In this document: positions 54,637-63,365 of the stretch, one piece after another
Numbering within the stretch: the stretch's first letter is position 1
Layout: every line of letters begins with the position of its first letter
Source of the DNA: Vibrio sp. VB16
GTDB taxonomy: Bacteria > Pseudomonadota > Gammaproteobacteria > Enterobacterales > Vibrionaceae
Direction: 5' to 3'
Assembly (NCBI RefSeq): GCF_015594925.2
Contig: NZ_CP087590.1
Location: 3,348,001-3,412,000 of the forward strand
Length of the DNA stretch: 64,000 nucleotides
Notes under the pieces: model-generated
Databases searched by the model: none
Seen by the model: the letters and a program-made list of their open reading frames with translations, nothing else
What the model was told of the DNA's origin: nothing
Position numbers and translations under genes: made by a program

Positions 54637-54872
54637 GGGCCACCTCTCCAACACTATTATTTTTACTCATTAAGAAGTAATAGTTGTTGTATTAGGAAGA
54701 CGCCATAATGCTTAAGGACCAAATCATCCGCATCAAATAATGTTAGAAGTACTACTTGATGTATATAAAATAGACTGCCGCTATTTTATATACTCTGATA
54801 GACCATCGAAAAGAGAGTACCAGTGCGCCACCGCTCTGATAATCTCTTTACTATTGTTCAGACGAGAAAACG

Positions 54873-55115
54873 TTACTCTACGTCTTCCATTTTACCTAGT
54901 AAAATGCGAATTCTTTGCTGCCAAGCTTCATGCTCTTCGAGCATCTGCTGGTTTTGCTGCTCTAGGTTTGAACAGTTATCTCTTAGTGACGTTGTTTCTT
55001 GCTCCAAACCTTGGTTTTTTTGCTTAACTTCTTCTAATTCCATCTGTAATAGAGTGATGGTATCAACGGCTGTTTGGATTTTTGTTTCTAACTGCTCTAG
55101 CACTTCTAAAGACAT
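54873..55115 (-). CDS. zapB: Cell division coiled-coil protein ZapB
   Basis: An 80-residue, fully coiled-coil Z-ring-associated protein (MSLEVLEQLETKIQTAVDTI, LLQMELEEVKQKNQGLEQ). It links ZapA/FtsZ to MatP at the terminus. Same family order rraA...zapB...glpX as E. coli, here on the opposite strand to glpX and separated from rraA by the island. Confidence 0.95.
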   Translation of the reverse strand: MSLEVLEQLETKIQTAVDTITLLQMELEEVKQKNQGLEQETTSLRDNCSNLEQQNQQMLEEHEAWQQRIRILLGKMEDVE

Positions 55116-55440
55116 ACATTCTACCTTTACTTTTGTTCTGGTTGACTAAAAGATAATTCAGTCACGAATAGCTTCATTCTACTCACGCTTTTCAATATAA
55201 ACACGTCTAATATCATGATTTTTGAGTTACATGCTCATTTTTAGAGCACCAAGCGGCATTATCCTGAGTTTTTACGTGTTCCGTCAATGCTCATATCGCT
55301 CTCAACCTACCTAAATATATACTTCTACGCAATCAAGCCAAGTGACCAATTAAACAGGGCCAAAAAGGCAAACGTTTACTATTTTGTATGATAGAATCCC
55401 CGCAAATTTTTTACCTCTTTTTTACTGATTTGGAGTAGTC
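55116..55440. other. Intergenic region zapB/glpX
   Basis: 325 bp without a gene, holding the divergent promoters. The sequence GGCAAACGTTTAC (about 55368) is a palindromic-like motif of the PurR/LacI type, too short to assign. Confidence 0.5.
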
Positions 55441-56448
55441 ATGAAACGCGATTTAGCATTGGCATTTTCTCGTGTAACCGAAGGTGCCGCGCTTGCTGGT
55501 TATCATTGGCTTGGACGTGGTGATAAAAACGCCGCAGATGGGGCCGCTGTTGAGGTAATGCGTACGCTACTCAACAAAACAGAGATAGAAGGCGAAATTG
55601 TTATCGGTGAAGGTGAAATCGATGATGCACCAATGCTGTTCATCGGGGAACATGTTGGGTTAGGTGGCGATGCTGTAGATATTGCAGTCGATCCTATTGA
55701 AGGCACTCGCATGACCGCAATGGGTCAAGCAAACGCGTTGACTGTCCTCGCCGCTGGTGAAAAAGGCAGTTTTCTTAAAGCACCTGACATGTACATGGAA
55801 AAGCTCGTGGTTGGCCCACAAGCAAAAGGCGCTATCGACTTAGATAAATCACTAACAGAAAATTTAGAGAATATCGCCAAAGCAATGGGAAAACCTCTAA
55901 ATACCTTAGTGGTGACAACCTTAGCTAAACCACGTCACGACAAAATAATTAAAGAGATGCAAGAGATGGGTGTCCGCGTATTTGCTGTTCCAGATGGTGA
56001 TGTCGCGGCGTCTATTCTTACTTGTATGCCCGATAGCGAAGTCGATGTTATGTACTGTATTGGTGGCGCTCCAGAAGGAGTTATATCCGCTGCTGTTATT
56101 CGCGCACTTGATGGTGACATGCAAGGCCGTCTGCTGCCACGTCAGGAAGTAAAAGGTGATACCGAAGACAATCGTATCCATGGTAACCAAGAACTGGCTA
56201 GATGCAAGGAGATGGGCGTTGAGGCACGTGTTGTATTGAAAATGGAAGACATGGCATCTAGTGACAATGTTGTTTTCTCAGCAACGGGGATCACGAAAGG
56301 CGACTTACTCGAAGGGATCACTCGCAAAGGCAATATTGCCACAACGGAAACCCTAGTGATTAGAGGTCGCTGTAGAACGATTCGTCGCATCAAGTCTATC
56401 CACTATTTGGATCGTAAAGACCCTGAAATTAAAGACTTCATTCTCTAA
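55441..56448 (+). CDS. glpX: Fructose-1,6-bisphosphatase class II
   Basis: Gluconeogenic Mn2+-dependent phosphatase, 335 residues. The metal and substrate segments are GEGEIDDAPMLFIGEHVG, VDIAVDPIEGTRMTAMG and CIGGAPEGVISAA. The glpFK genes that sit beside it in E. coli are absent from this location. Followed by a terminator. Confidence 0.97.
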   Translation: MKRDLALAFSRVTEGAALAGYHWLGRGDKNAADGAAVEVMRTLLNKTEIEGEIVIGEGEIDDAPMLFIGEHVGLGGDAVDIAVDPIEGTRMTAMGQANALTVLAAGEKGSFLKAPDMYMEKLVVGPQAKGAIDLDKSLTENLENIAKAMGKPLNTLVVTTLAKPRHDKIIKEMQEMGVRVFAVPDGDVAASILTCMPDSEVDVMYCIGGAPEGVISAAVIRALDGDMQGRLLPRQEVKGDTEDNRIHGNQELARCKEMGVEARVVLKMEDMASSDNVVFSATGITKGDLLEGITRKGNIATTETLVIRGRCRTIRRIKSIHYLDRKDPEIKDFIL

Positions 56449-56467
56449 TTTGACCACACGCATCACG

Positions 56468-56496
56468 AAGCGCAGCTATTTTAGCTGCGCTTTTTC
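56468..56496 (+). terminator. Terminator of glpX
   Basis: AAGCGCAGCTA, TTT loop, TAGCTGCGCTT and T-run, 20 bp after the stop. Confidence 0.93.
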
Positions 56497-56510
56497 ATTT
56501 GTCGGTTAGT

Positions 56511-56604
56511 TAACCTAAACATAGGTTAGTTAAGAATTTGCTTTATTAATTACTTTATTCATAATGAAAGCTGTAGTTATAAGTTACGGGCATAACCTTA
56601 GGTA
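56511..56604. promoter_or_regulatory. Two related inverted repeats upstream of the Cys-rich regulator
   Basis: TAACCTA-AACA-TAGGTTA (56511-56528) and TAACCTTAGGTA (56593-56604, ending 6 bp before the GTG start) share the same half-site. A third TTAGTTAACC element borders the first. They are probably autoregulatory operators of the neighbouring regulator. Confidence 0.6.
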
Positions 56605-56610
56605 CTTTCG

Positions 56611-57234
56611 GTGAAAACAGCGGATAGAATATTACAAAAACTCAAAAGAGAAGGTTCTTTGACGGCAAAAAAACTGTCCGAAGACCTGGATATGACGAGC
56701 ATGGGTGCTCGACAACACTTACAAGCGTTAGAAGAGAACGGTTTACTTGAGTATTTTGATCTAAAAGTAAAAATAGGACGCCCTACCCGTCATTGGCAGC
56801 TCACTCCGAAAGGACATGAGCGATTTTCTGATCGCCACGGTGAGCTAACGGTTCAAGTCATCGAAGCTGTCGGAACACTTTTTGGTGAAGATGGCATAAA
56901 AAAAATCGCATTAGAAAGAGAAAAACAGACGTTGGAGAAATACGGTCAAGCGCTATCAGAATGTAATGGCCTTAAAAGTAAGTTACAACAACTGAAACAA
57001 CTGCGTGAAGATGATGGCTATATGGCAGAACTAACAGAAAACGAGAATGGCTTCGTCTTAATCGAGAACCATTGTCCAATCTGTAAAGCCGCACAAAACT
57101 GCCCTAGCTTATGTCAATCTGAGCTCAATGTGTTTCAACAATTGCTTGGCGAAAATTGTACGATCATCCGTACCGAACACATTATCAAAAACGATAGAAG
57201 GTGTGTTTATCACATTCAAGAAGCAAAAGGTTAG
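56611..57234 (+). CDS. Cys-rich HTH regulator (SufR/ArsR-like)
   Basis: A 207-residue regulator. The N-terminal winged HTH (about 5-65) reads DRILQKLKREGSLTAKKLSE and TSMGARQHLQALEENGLLEY. The C-terminal half has Cys118, then Cys155, 158, 164, 168 (HCPICKAAQNCPSLC), 183 and 198, compatible with an Fe-S cluster as in SufR-type proteins (COG2345). A stress or iron role is inferred. GTG start; monocistronic. Confidence 0.82.
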   Translation: MKTADRILQKLKREGSLTAKKLSEDLDMTSMGARQHLQALEENGLLEYFDLKVKIGRPTRHWQLTPKGHERFSDRHGELTVQVIEAVGTLFGEDGIKKIALEREKQTLEKYGQALSECNGLKSKLQQLKQLREDDGYMAELTENENGFVLIENHCPICKAAQNCPSLCQSELNVFQQLLGENCTIIRTEHIIKNDRRCVYHIQEAKG

Positions 57235-57334
57235 ATCGCTGATTATTTAGTCGGATACCGTTTACTTATCAGATCTCATTTTATTGGCTACACTTATATA
57301 ATGTAATCTGTAGTTAAGTATAAAGGTGGAGCTT

Positions 57335-57661
57335 ATGGATCAAGCTCAATATGAACAAACACTCCCATCCTTTGATGAACTGGTCGAATTGGCTCAAAAC
57401 AACCCGAAAGAGTTCGAGCAACTCAAACGCAAAGCCTGCGAGCAAGCGATAACTTGCGCTTCAGAAGAGATGGAACCCAGATTGCGAGCACAACAGAGTC
57501 ATATAGATCGCGTAATTAGCCACTGCAAAAACCCCTATCACATCAATATAGTATTAGCTCGCGAACTAAGCTTGCAGGTATTTAAAATGCATGAGGTTTT
57601 AGAAGGCGATCAATCGACTAAGCGTAGCGCAGAAATCATTCCTTTCGTTCCGCGCCATTGA
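57335..57661 (+). CDS. DUF3135-like conserved protein
   Basis: A 108-residue, mostly helical protein (MDQAQYEQTLPSFDELVELA). GGTGGAG precedes the ATG at 57335; a GTG 9 bp earlier is also in frame. Contains FEQLKRKACEQAI and LARELSLQVFKMHEVL. I associate it with DUF3135, with moderate confidence; function unknown. Confidence 0.7.
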   Translation: MDQAQYEQTLPSFDELVELAQNNPKEFEQLKRKACEQAITCASEEMEPRLRAQQSHIDRVISHCKNPYHINIVLARELSLQVFKMHEVLEGDQSTKRSAEIIPFVPRH

Positions 57662-57671
57662 GTTTATAGGC

Positions 57672-58100
57672 TTACCTTGTTGGACAAGAGCCGTATTGGT
57701 TCTCTTTCTTATCGCCTTCAAACAGCCCACATTCAGCAAAAATCCACGCCCCACATGCCATCGCAGAAAGAGACATAGCCGACTGAAACATAGTCGGTTG
57801 AAATGCGTTTTCGACACCAGCTAAAGGAACCATGAATCGAGTTAAGACCAAAGGCACATGCAACCCTAACCAATACAACGACTTATTTCTATCGTGCCAA
57901 CGCTTTGCCGTTATCGCCAAATCGGGAATAACCAACAAAACTAAAATCGTAGGCAACACCATGCTATCCGATTCAGGAAACAATTTTTTCACCAAAGTGG
58001 CGACAGTTATAATCATCAAAAAATAGAACGCATTCCACAACCAAAACGTTCGACGACTTACTCTTCCTCGAAATGAAAACAGCAGTTCAGAGATTGACAT
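57672..58100 (-). CDS. DUF805 membrane protein
   Basis: A 142-residue protein with about four hydrophobic segments. The N-terminal SISELLFSFRGRVSRRTFWL and RWHDRNKSLYW are diagnostic of DUF805. 17 bp downstream of the isomerase gene in the same direction, likely one transcript. Function unknown. The 3' end is 10 bp from the convergent DUF3135-like gene. Confidence 0.88.
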   Translation of the reverse strand: MSISELLFSFRGRVSRRTFWLWNAFYFLMIITVATLVKKLFPESDSMVLPTILVLLVIPDLAITAKRWHDRNKSLYWLGLHVPLVLTRFMVPLAGVENAFQPTMFQSAMSLSAMACGAWIFAECGLFEGDKKENQYGSCPTR

Positions 58101-58117
58101 CAATGTTTACCTTACAT

Positions 58118-58465
58118 TTAATTAAGTACCTTTTGGAAGGTACCTCTATCCATATCACGTATGTTCACCGATAAACTTTTTACCGTTCCAGCCTGAGCAG
58201 TAAGAACATCAATAAGCTCATGAGACAGACTCTTTTTTTGTTCATCTGACCGCCCAGCTAACATCTCAAAGGTAATATGAATAAAACCTTCGCTATCATC
58301 ATGCTCGCCAATCAACCAATGATGGCATCTCAACGCGCGAGATTTCACATCATCAGCTTGAAACAGACCACAGCTCAACGCTACCTGATGGAGATCTTCC
58401 AATAACCCTTGAATGTTCACTCTGTCCTCGACGGAATTAGTGTATTCCAATATTATATTTGGCAT
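58118..58465 (-). CDS. 5-carboxymethyl-2-hydroxymuconate isomerase-like (CHMI)
   Basis: A 115-residue tautomerase-superfamily protein. The N-terminus MPNIILEYTNSVEDRVNIQG exposes Pro1 after Met removal, the catalytic base. No homoprotocatechuate pathway genes are in the window, so the substrate may differ. A 7-bp hairpin (GTACCTT/AAGGTAC) lies over the 3' end. Confidence 0.85.
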   Translation of the reverse strand: MPNIILEYTNSVEDRVNIQGLLEDLHQVALSCGLFQADDVKSRALRCHHWLIGEHDDSEGFIHITFEMLAGRSDEQKKSLSHELIDVLTAQAGTVKSLSVNIRDMDRGTFQKVLN

Positions 58466-58696
58466 TAGTTATTTATCCTTAAGTCAGATTGATTCAAAAT
58501 ACAGCAATCCAAGCAAATTCCTAAAGTTTAGCTATTATTTTGTATGCTGGATCAAATTTGATTAACAACCGTCCCGTTCAAAAATCAAAGATTCGATGAA
58601 GAAATGATTCGTGTCATGATCTGACGGGCTTTATCTGTTATATTCTTTCGAAATATTGTTTATTTTTTACATTAATTACTTTTTGGAGATATTCTT

Positions 58697-59467
58697 ATGC
58701 GTCATCCTGTAGTTATGGGTAACTGGAAACTTAACGGTAGCAAAGCAATGGTAACTGAGCTACTAAACGGACTTAACGCTGAGCTTGAAGGCGTAACTGG
58801 TGTTGACGTTGCAGTGGCTCCACCAGCACTTTATGTTGACCTGGCAGAGCGCGTAATCAAAGAGGGTGGCAGCAAAATCATCCTTGGCGCTCAAAATACT
58901 GACCTAAAAAACAGTGGCGCATTCACTGGTGATATGTCTCCAGAAATGCTTAAAGACTTTGGTGCTACTCACATCATTATCGGTCACTCAGAACGTCGTG
59001 AATACCACAACGAATCTGATGAGTTTGTTGCTAAGAAATTTGCATTCCTTAAAGAAAATGGCCTAACACCTGTACTTTGTATTGGTGAGTCTGATGCACA
59101 AAACGAAGCTGGTGAAACATTAGCGGTATGTGCTCGTCAACTCGACGCAGTCATCAAAACTCAAGGCGTTGAAGCACTAAACGGCGCTATCGTTGCTTAC
59201 GAACCAATCTGGGCAATCGGTACTGGCAAAGCAGCAACGGCTGAACAAGCTCAAGACATTCATGCTGCTATCCGAGCTCACATCGCTCAGTCAAGTGAAG
59301 AAGTCGCTAAAAATCTTGTTATCCAATACGGCGGTTCTGTTAAAGATAGCAATGCAGCAGAACTCTTCGGCATGCCTGACATCGATGGCGCGCTAGTTGG
59401 TGGTGCAGCACTTGATGCAAAAGGCTTTGCAGCAATCGCTAAAGCAGCAGCAAAAGCAAAAGCTTAA
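58697..59467 (+). CDS. tpiA: Triosephosphate isomerase
   Basis: Glycolytic interconversion of DHAP and GAP, 256 residues. The catalytic His97 is in HIIIGHSERREYHNE and Glu169 in IVAYEPIWAIGTGKAA; MGNWKLNGSKAM holds the Lys/Asn pair. GGAG precedes the start. Convergent with pfkA. Full length. Confidence 0.98.
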   Translation: MRHPVVMGNWKLNGSKAMVTELLNGLNAELEGVTGVDVAVAPPALYVDLAERVIKEGGSKIILGAQNTDLKNSGAFTGDMSPEMLKDFGATHIIIGHSERREYHNESDEFVAKKFAFLKENGLTPVLCIGESDAQNEAGETLAVCARQLDAVIKTQGVEALNGAIVAYEPIWAIGTGKAATAEQAQDIHAAIRAHIAQSSEEVAKNLVIQYGGSVKDSNAAELFGMPDIDGALVGGAALDAKGFAAIAKAAAKAKA

Positions 59468-59505
59468 TTAAGCATATCATCTGGGCTTTCTAGCCTAATG
59501 GTAAT

Positions 59506-59537
59506 TAAAGTCAGCCTCGGCTGGCTTTTTTGTTTTT
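59506..59537 (+). terminator. Terminator of tpiA
   Basis: GTCAGCC-TC-GGCTGGC (one GT pair) with a T-rich tail. Confidence 0.85.
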
Positions 59538-59616
59538 TGACGTCACCAAAGCCCGCCAGCAAAGCAGACAGTCGATAATCCTTCCTACATCTATGTCTTA
59601 GAAGGTACTTAGGACG

Positions 59617-59652
59617 AAAAAAAACGGCCACTAGTCTCCTAATGGCCGTTTC
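59617..59652 (-). terminator. Terminator of pfkA
   Basis: AAACGGCCA/TGGCCGTTT stem with a 12-nt loop, then eight T residues on the minus strand, 21 bp after the pfkA stop. Confidence 0.9.
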
Positions 59653-59672
59653 AAGTATTCTCTAATTAAATC

Positions 59673-60635
59673 TTAGAATAATTCATCTGCAACTTTATAT
59701 AAGTCCGTACGAACTGGACGTTTCATATTCTCGATAGCATCGATAATATCATGGTGGATAAGTTGCTCTTTCTGAATACCAACACAACGACCACCTTCGC
59801 CTTCCAATAGAAGATGAACGGCATAGTTACCCATACGAGAAGCTAACACACGGTCAAACGCCGTCGGACGACCACCACGTTGAATATGGCCTAAAACAGT
59901 GGCTCGAGTTTCACGCCCCGTCGCTTTTTCGATATCTCTTGCAAGCTCATTGGCATCCATCATTAGCTCTGTAAGCGTAATAATTGCGTGCTTCTTACCT
60001 TTGGCGATACCGTTCTGTAAGCTCTCAATTAGCTCTTCTTTACTCCAAGGTTGTTCTGGAGTGATGATGTACTCACAACCACCAGCGATCGAAGCCATCA
60101 AGGTTAAATCACCACAGTGACGACCCATAATCTCAACAATAGAGATACGCTGGTGCGACGATGATGTATCACGCAGACGGTCAATGCTATCAATAACGGT
60201 ATTAAGCGCGGTCAAATAGCCAATCGTGTAGTCAGTTCCCGCAATATCGTTGTCGATAGTGCCTGGCAAACCAATACATGGGTAGCCCATCTCAGTCAGC
60301 TTCTTCGCTCCCATGTAAGAACCATCACCACCAATAACAACGAGAGCTTCAATGCCATGTTTCTTCAAGTTCTCAATCGCTTTTTCACGCGTAGCGACTT
60401 CTCTGAATTCTGGAAAACGTGCAGAACCCAAGAACGTACCACCACGGTTAATCACGTCAGAAACACTAGAACGGTCTAACTTTTCAATGCGATCTTCGTA
60501 TAAGCCTTGATAGCCATCGTAGATACCATAGACTTCGACACCCGCAGTAAGTGCGGTACGGACTACGCCACGAATGGCTGCGTTCATCCCAGGGGCGTCT
60601 CCGCCACTTGTCAAAACACCAATCTTCTTAATCAT
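59673..60635 (-). CDS. pfkA: ATP-dependent 6-phosphofructokinase
   Basis: Allosteric glycolytic kinase, 320 residues from the ATG at 60635 (MIKKIGVLTSGGDAPGMNAA), chosen over a GTG 6 bp upstream; GAGGG precedes it and it gives the E. coli length. VVIGGDGSYMGAK, TIDNDIAGTDYTIGY and EIMGRHCGDL carry the ATP and F6P sites. Upstream, 60636-60931 contain no gene and no notable signal. Confidence 0.98.
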   Translation of the reverse strand: MIKKIGVLTSGGDAPGMNAAIRGVVRTALTAGVEVYGIYDGYQGLYEDRIEKLDRSSVSDVINRGGTFLGSARFPEFREVATREKAIENLKKHGIEALVVIGGDGSYMGAKKLTEMGYPCIGLPGTIDNDIAGTDYTIGYLTALNTVIDSIDRLRDTSSSHQRISIVEIMGRHCGDLTLMASIAGGCEYIITPEQPWSKEELIESLQNGIAKGKKHAIITLTELMMDANELARDIEKATGRETRATVLGHIQRGGRPTAFDRVLASRMGNYAVHLLLEGEGGRCVGIQKEQLIHHDIIDAIENMKRPVRTDLYKVADELF

Positions 60636-60931
60636 GCTCACCCTCGATTTTCAAATCAAATTTACAAATTTTAATTACCCAATTGTCATTACTTCATGTA
60701 CTAAATAACAATATCGGCAGAATTTTTAATAGTCATTTTCTATACCCGCTCATTGCGCTTTCTTGCGTCTTAGTGAGCCAGTAAATGATGTGTTTTTTTC
60801 AATTATGAAAGAGTATTACATTTTGTACGATAACTTAGTTGATTCACATCAGAATCAGTTTCAGTTTCCATCATTCAAACAAAAGATAGCTCAAAATAGT
60901 CATTCTTGTTGATGTAATTTCTGAAAGAAAT

Positions 60932-61840
60932 TTACCAACCCAGTTCTTTTTGCCCTTTTTCAGATCCATATACAACAGAATAAGGGTCCTGATGAATCAA
61001 TACATCCGCCCTTGGAAAAGCATTAGTCAGTCGTTCTTCAACCTCATCAGAGATCTCATGAGCTCGAATCAATATCATATTGTCTTCCAATTCTAAATGT
61101 AGCTGAATAAATCTTACCGGTCCTGCCATCCGTGTTCTTAACTGATGCACACCCAAAACGCCTTCAACGGACATCGCCACTTCACGGATTGTATTGAGTT
61201 CGTCTTCTGGTAACTGCCTATCCAATAAAGATTGTACTGCCTCTAATGCCATCTTAATGGCGCTAATCAATATAAAGACCCCAATACCAACGGCAAACGT
61301 TGCATCCGCTTGATTCACACCAAAATAACTCAAACCGAGCGCAACCATGATCGCAATATTCATGTATATATCTGTCTGATAATGTAACGAGTCGGCTGAT
61401 ATTGCTTGGCTTCCTGTTTTTCTCACTACATGCTTTTGAAACATGACTAACCCTGCAGTAACAATGGTAGCAAATAGACTTACATAGACACCGTATTCTG
61501 GAGAGGTCAATTCGTGCGGACGGAAGAATCGGTCAACACCATTAAGGATAAGAAAACAGGCGGATCCAGAGATAAACATCGCTTGAGCCAATGCTGCTAA
61601 AGACTCCGCTTTACCATGACCAAATGTATGCTGCTCATCCGCGGGTTGAAGGGCATATCGAATGACAACTAGATTCACACCAGATGCTGCTAAATCCAGT
61701 AACGAATCAATCAGTGATGCTAATAGACTAACTGAGCCCGTAACCCACCAGGTGGCCAGTTTAACTATCAGAAGTAATGTCGCAACTCCGGTCGCCATCC
61801 ATGCTGCCATTGAGACCAAGCGAGCGTATTCTTCTTTCAT
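60932..61840 (-). CDS. fieF: Cation diffusion facilitator FieF (YiiP-like)
   Basis: Proton-coupled divalent-cation (Zn/Fe) exporter, 302 residues, six membrane segments plus a C-terminal cytoplasmic domain. The metal site in the second helix is SLIDSLLDLAASG and the fifth helix is ADSLHYQTDIYMNI. The E. coli order cpxP-fieF-pfkA is conserved. Confidence 0.93.
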   Translation of the reverse strand: MKEEYARLVSMAAWMATGVATLLLIVKLATWWVTGSVSLLASLIDSLLDLAASGVNLVVIRYALQPADEQHTFGHGKAESLAALAQAMFISGSACFLILNGVDRFFRPHELTSPEYGVYVSLFATIVTAGLVMFQKHVVRKTGSQAISADSLHYQTDIYMNIAIMVALGLSYFGVNQADATFAVGIGVFILISAIKMALEAVQSLLDRQLPEDELNTIREVAMSVEGVLGVHQLRTRMAGPVRFIQLHLELEDNMILIRAHEISDEVEERLTNAFPRADVLIHQDPYSVVYGSEKGQKELGW

Positions 61841-61927
61841 ATCAGATCAATTTAGGAAGATTTACTTGGATTATAGCCATGATTTTGTGACTTGGGTATC
61901 ATTTTATTTTTACAGAAGGTAACACGA

Positions 61928-61953
61928 AGAAAAGCAGCACAATGCTGCTTTTT
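61928..61953 (-). terminator. Terminator of cpxP
   Basis: AAAGCAGCA-CAA-TGCTGCTTT with T-run on the minus strand, 33 bp after the cpxP stop. Confidence 0.9.
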
Positions 61954-61986
61954 GTTAGGCGGTAGGATAACTAAATGAACAAAGTA

Positions 61987-62496
61987 TTATTTGTTTCTGC
62001 CTTTACCCTTTCCCATACGTTCAGACATTTCATCCATACGCTCTGCTTGCAATTCTTTTAACTGTTCTTTTTGCTCATCCGTTAAAATACTCATCATTTC
62101 ATGTTGAGTAGCTAACATCTTTACACGGCGCTCGGTTTGCTTCTCAACCATAGACGCAGCAAGTTCTTCCGCTTTTGCCTGATCAAAATCTGCAGCTAAT
62201 ACGAGGTCTTGCGTTGCTGCGTGTTGTGCTCGCATCTCAGCTTGGCGTGCTTCTCTGTTTGTGTCGCGGTCAGCTTGCATTTCGTCACGTTTCGCTTCGC
62301 GTAAATCGCGAAATTGATCTTTCTGCTCTTCCGTTAAATCTAACTGGCGAATCAAGCCTTTATCAAAACTTCTAAATTTGCCGTGATGGCCGTCCATATC
62401 TGAACCACCTTTACCACCAAATGCAAATGCACTTGCTGTTGCAAAAAGCATAGGAAGGGCAGCTGCCGCAATGACTAGTTTTTTCGTTGTTTTCAT
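61987..62496 (-). CDS. cpxP: Periplasmic CpxP/Spy-family stress protein
   Basis: A 169-residue periplasmic chaperone-like inhibitor of CpxA. Signal peptide MKTTKKLVIAAAALPMLFAT, ending SAFA. Two LTxxQ motifs, LTEEQKDQFRDL and LTDEQKEQLKEL, define the family. Divergent from cpxR with a perfect CpxR box between, so it is autoregulated by CpxR. Confidence 0.95.
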   Translation of the reverse strand: MKTTKKLVIAAAALPMLFATASAFAFGGKGGSDMDGHHGKFRSFDKGLIRQLDLTEEQKDQFRDLREAKRDEMQADRDTNREARQAEMRAQHAATQDLVLAADFDQAKAEELAASMVEKQTERRVKMLATQHEMMSILTDEQKEQLKELQAERMDEMSERMGKGKGRNK

Positions 62497-62568
62497 CGGT
62501 TATTCCTCACGTTATTCTTTTTAGGTTGCTGCCTTCACAGCGGTTAAGCATAGAATAGAGGCTGCACA

Positions 62569-62604
62569 GTAAAGTAACGTCTAGAAAGCGTAAAAAAGCG
62601 TAAA
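62569..62604. promoter_or_regulatory. CpxR boxes between cpxP and cpxR
   Basis: GTAAA-N5-GTAAA (62590-62604) is an exact CpxR consensus; GTAAAGTAA (62569-62577) is a possible second site. They lie about 75-120 bp from each divergent gene start. Confidence 0.9.
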
Positions 62605-62678
62605 GACAAAACAAGTAGTTAAGTTTATAGGTAAGATCAATCATACTGAACGTAACAAATGCATTAGGGGTAGCAGTA

Positions 62679-63365
62679 ATGGCCAATATCTTATTAGTTG
62701 ATGACGACACAGAACTTACAAGTCTGTTAAAGGAAGTACTTACATTTGAGGGCTTCAATATTACCGAAGCTAACGATGGTGAGGCTGGACTTGCCGCCGT
62801 AAATGACAAGATTGACCTCATACTGTTAGATGTCATGATGCCTAGAATGAATGGCATGGATATGCTAAAAAAATTACGTGAATCTTGGCAGATTCCTGTT
62901 CTTATGCTCACAGCGAAAGGCGAAGAAATAGATAGGGTCATCGGCCTAGAGCTGGGGGCAGATGACTATCTCTCTAAGCCATTCAGTGACCGAGAACTGC
63001 TCGCTCGAATTAAAGCCATTCTTAGACGAACACAGACAAACGCGGCCTCAAAATCTACTGACTATATCGAATATCAAAACATCAAAGTTTACCCCGGAAA
63101 ACAGGAAGCTTATGTTGGCGAAACACTTTTGGAATTAACGACAACCGAATTCGCACTACTTACCCATTTTATCCAACACCCCGGTGAATCCTTAACAAAA
63201 GAGGTTTTGAGCCTAGATGTTCTGGGTAAACGTTTGGCGCCATTTGACCGAGCAATCGATATGCATGTATCCAACCTTCGCAAAAAATTACCAGAGCGTA
63301 GCGATGGAAAACCGCGCATAAAAACCCTAAGAGGACGTGGCTATCTTCTCGTTGAGGAGGGGTAA
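62679..63365 (+). CDS. cpxR: Envelope-stress response regulator CpxR
   Basis: OmpR-family regulator, 228 residues. Receiver with acidic pair Asp8/Asp9 and phospho-acceptor Asp51 in LILLDVMMPRMNG, Lys in YLSKPF, and a winged HTH (about 130-225) with AFDRAIDMHVSNLRKKLPER. Stop overlaps the cpxA start (TAATG). Confidence 0.97.
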   Translation: MANILLVDDDTELTSLLKEVLTFEGFNITEANDGEAGLAAVNDKIDLILLDVMMPRMNGMDMLKKLRESWQIPVLMLTAKGEEIDRVIGLELGADDYLSKPFSDRELLARIKAILRRTQTNAASKSTDYIEYQNIKVYPGKQEAYVGETLLELTTTEFALLTHFIQHPGESLTKEVLSLDVLGKRLAPFDRAIDMHVSNLRKKLPERSDGKPRIKTLRGRGYLLVEEG

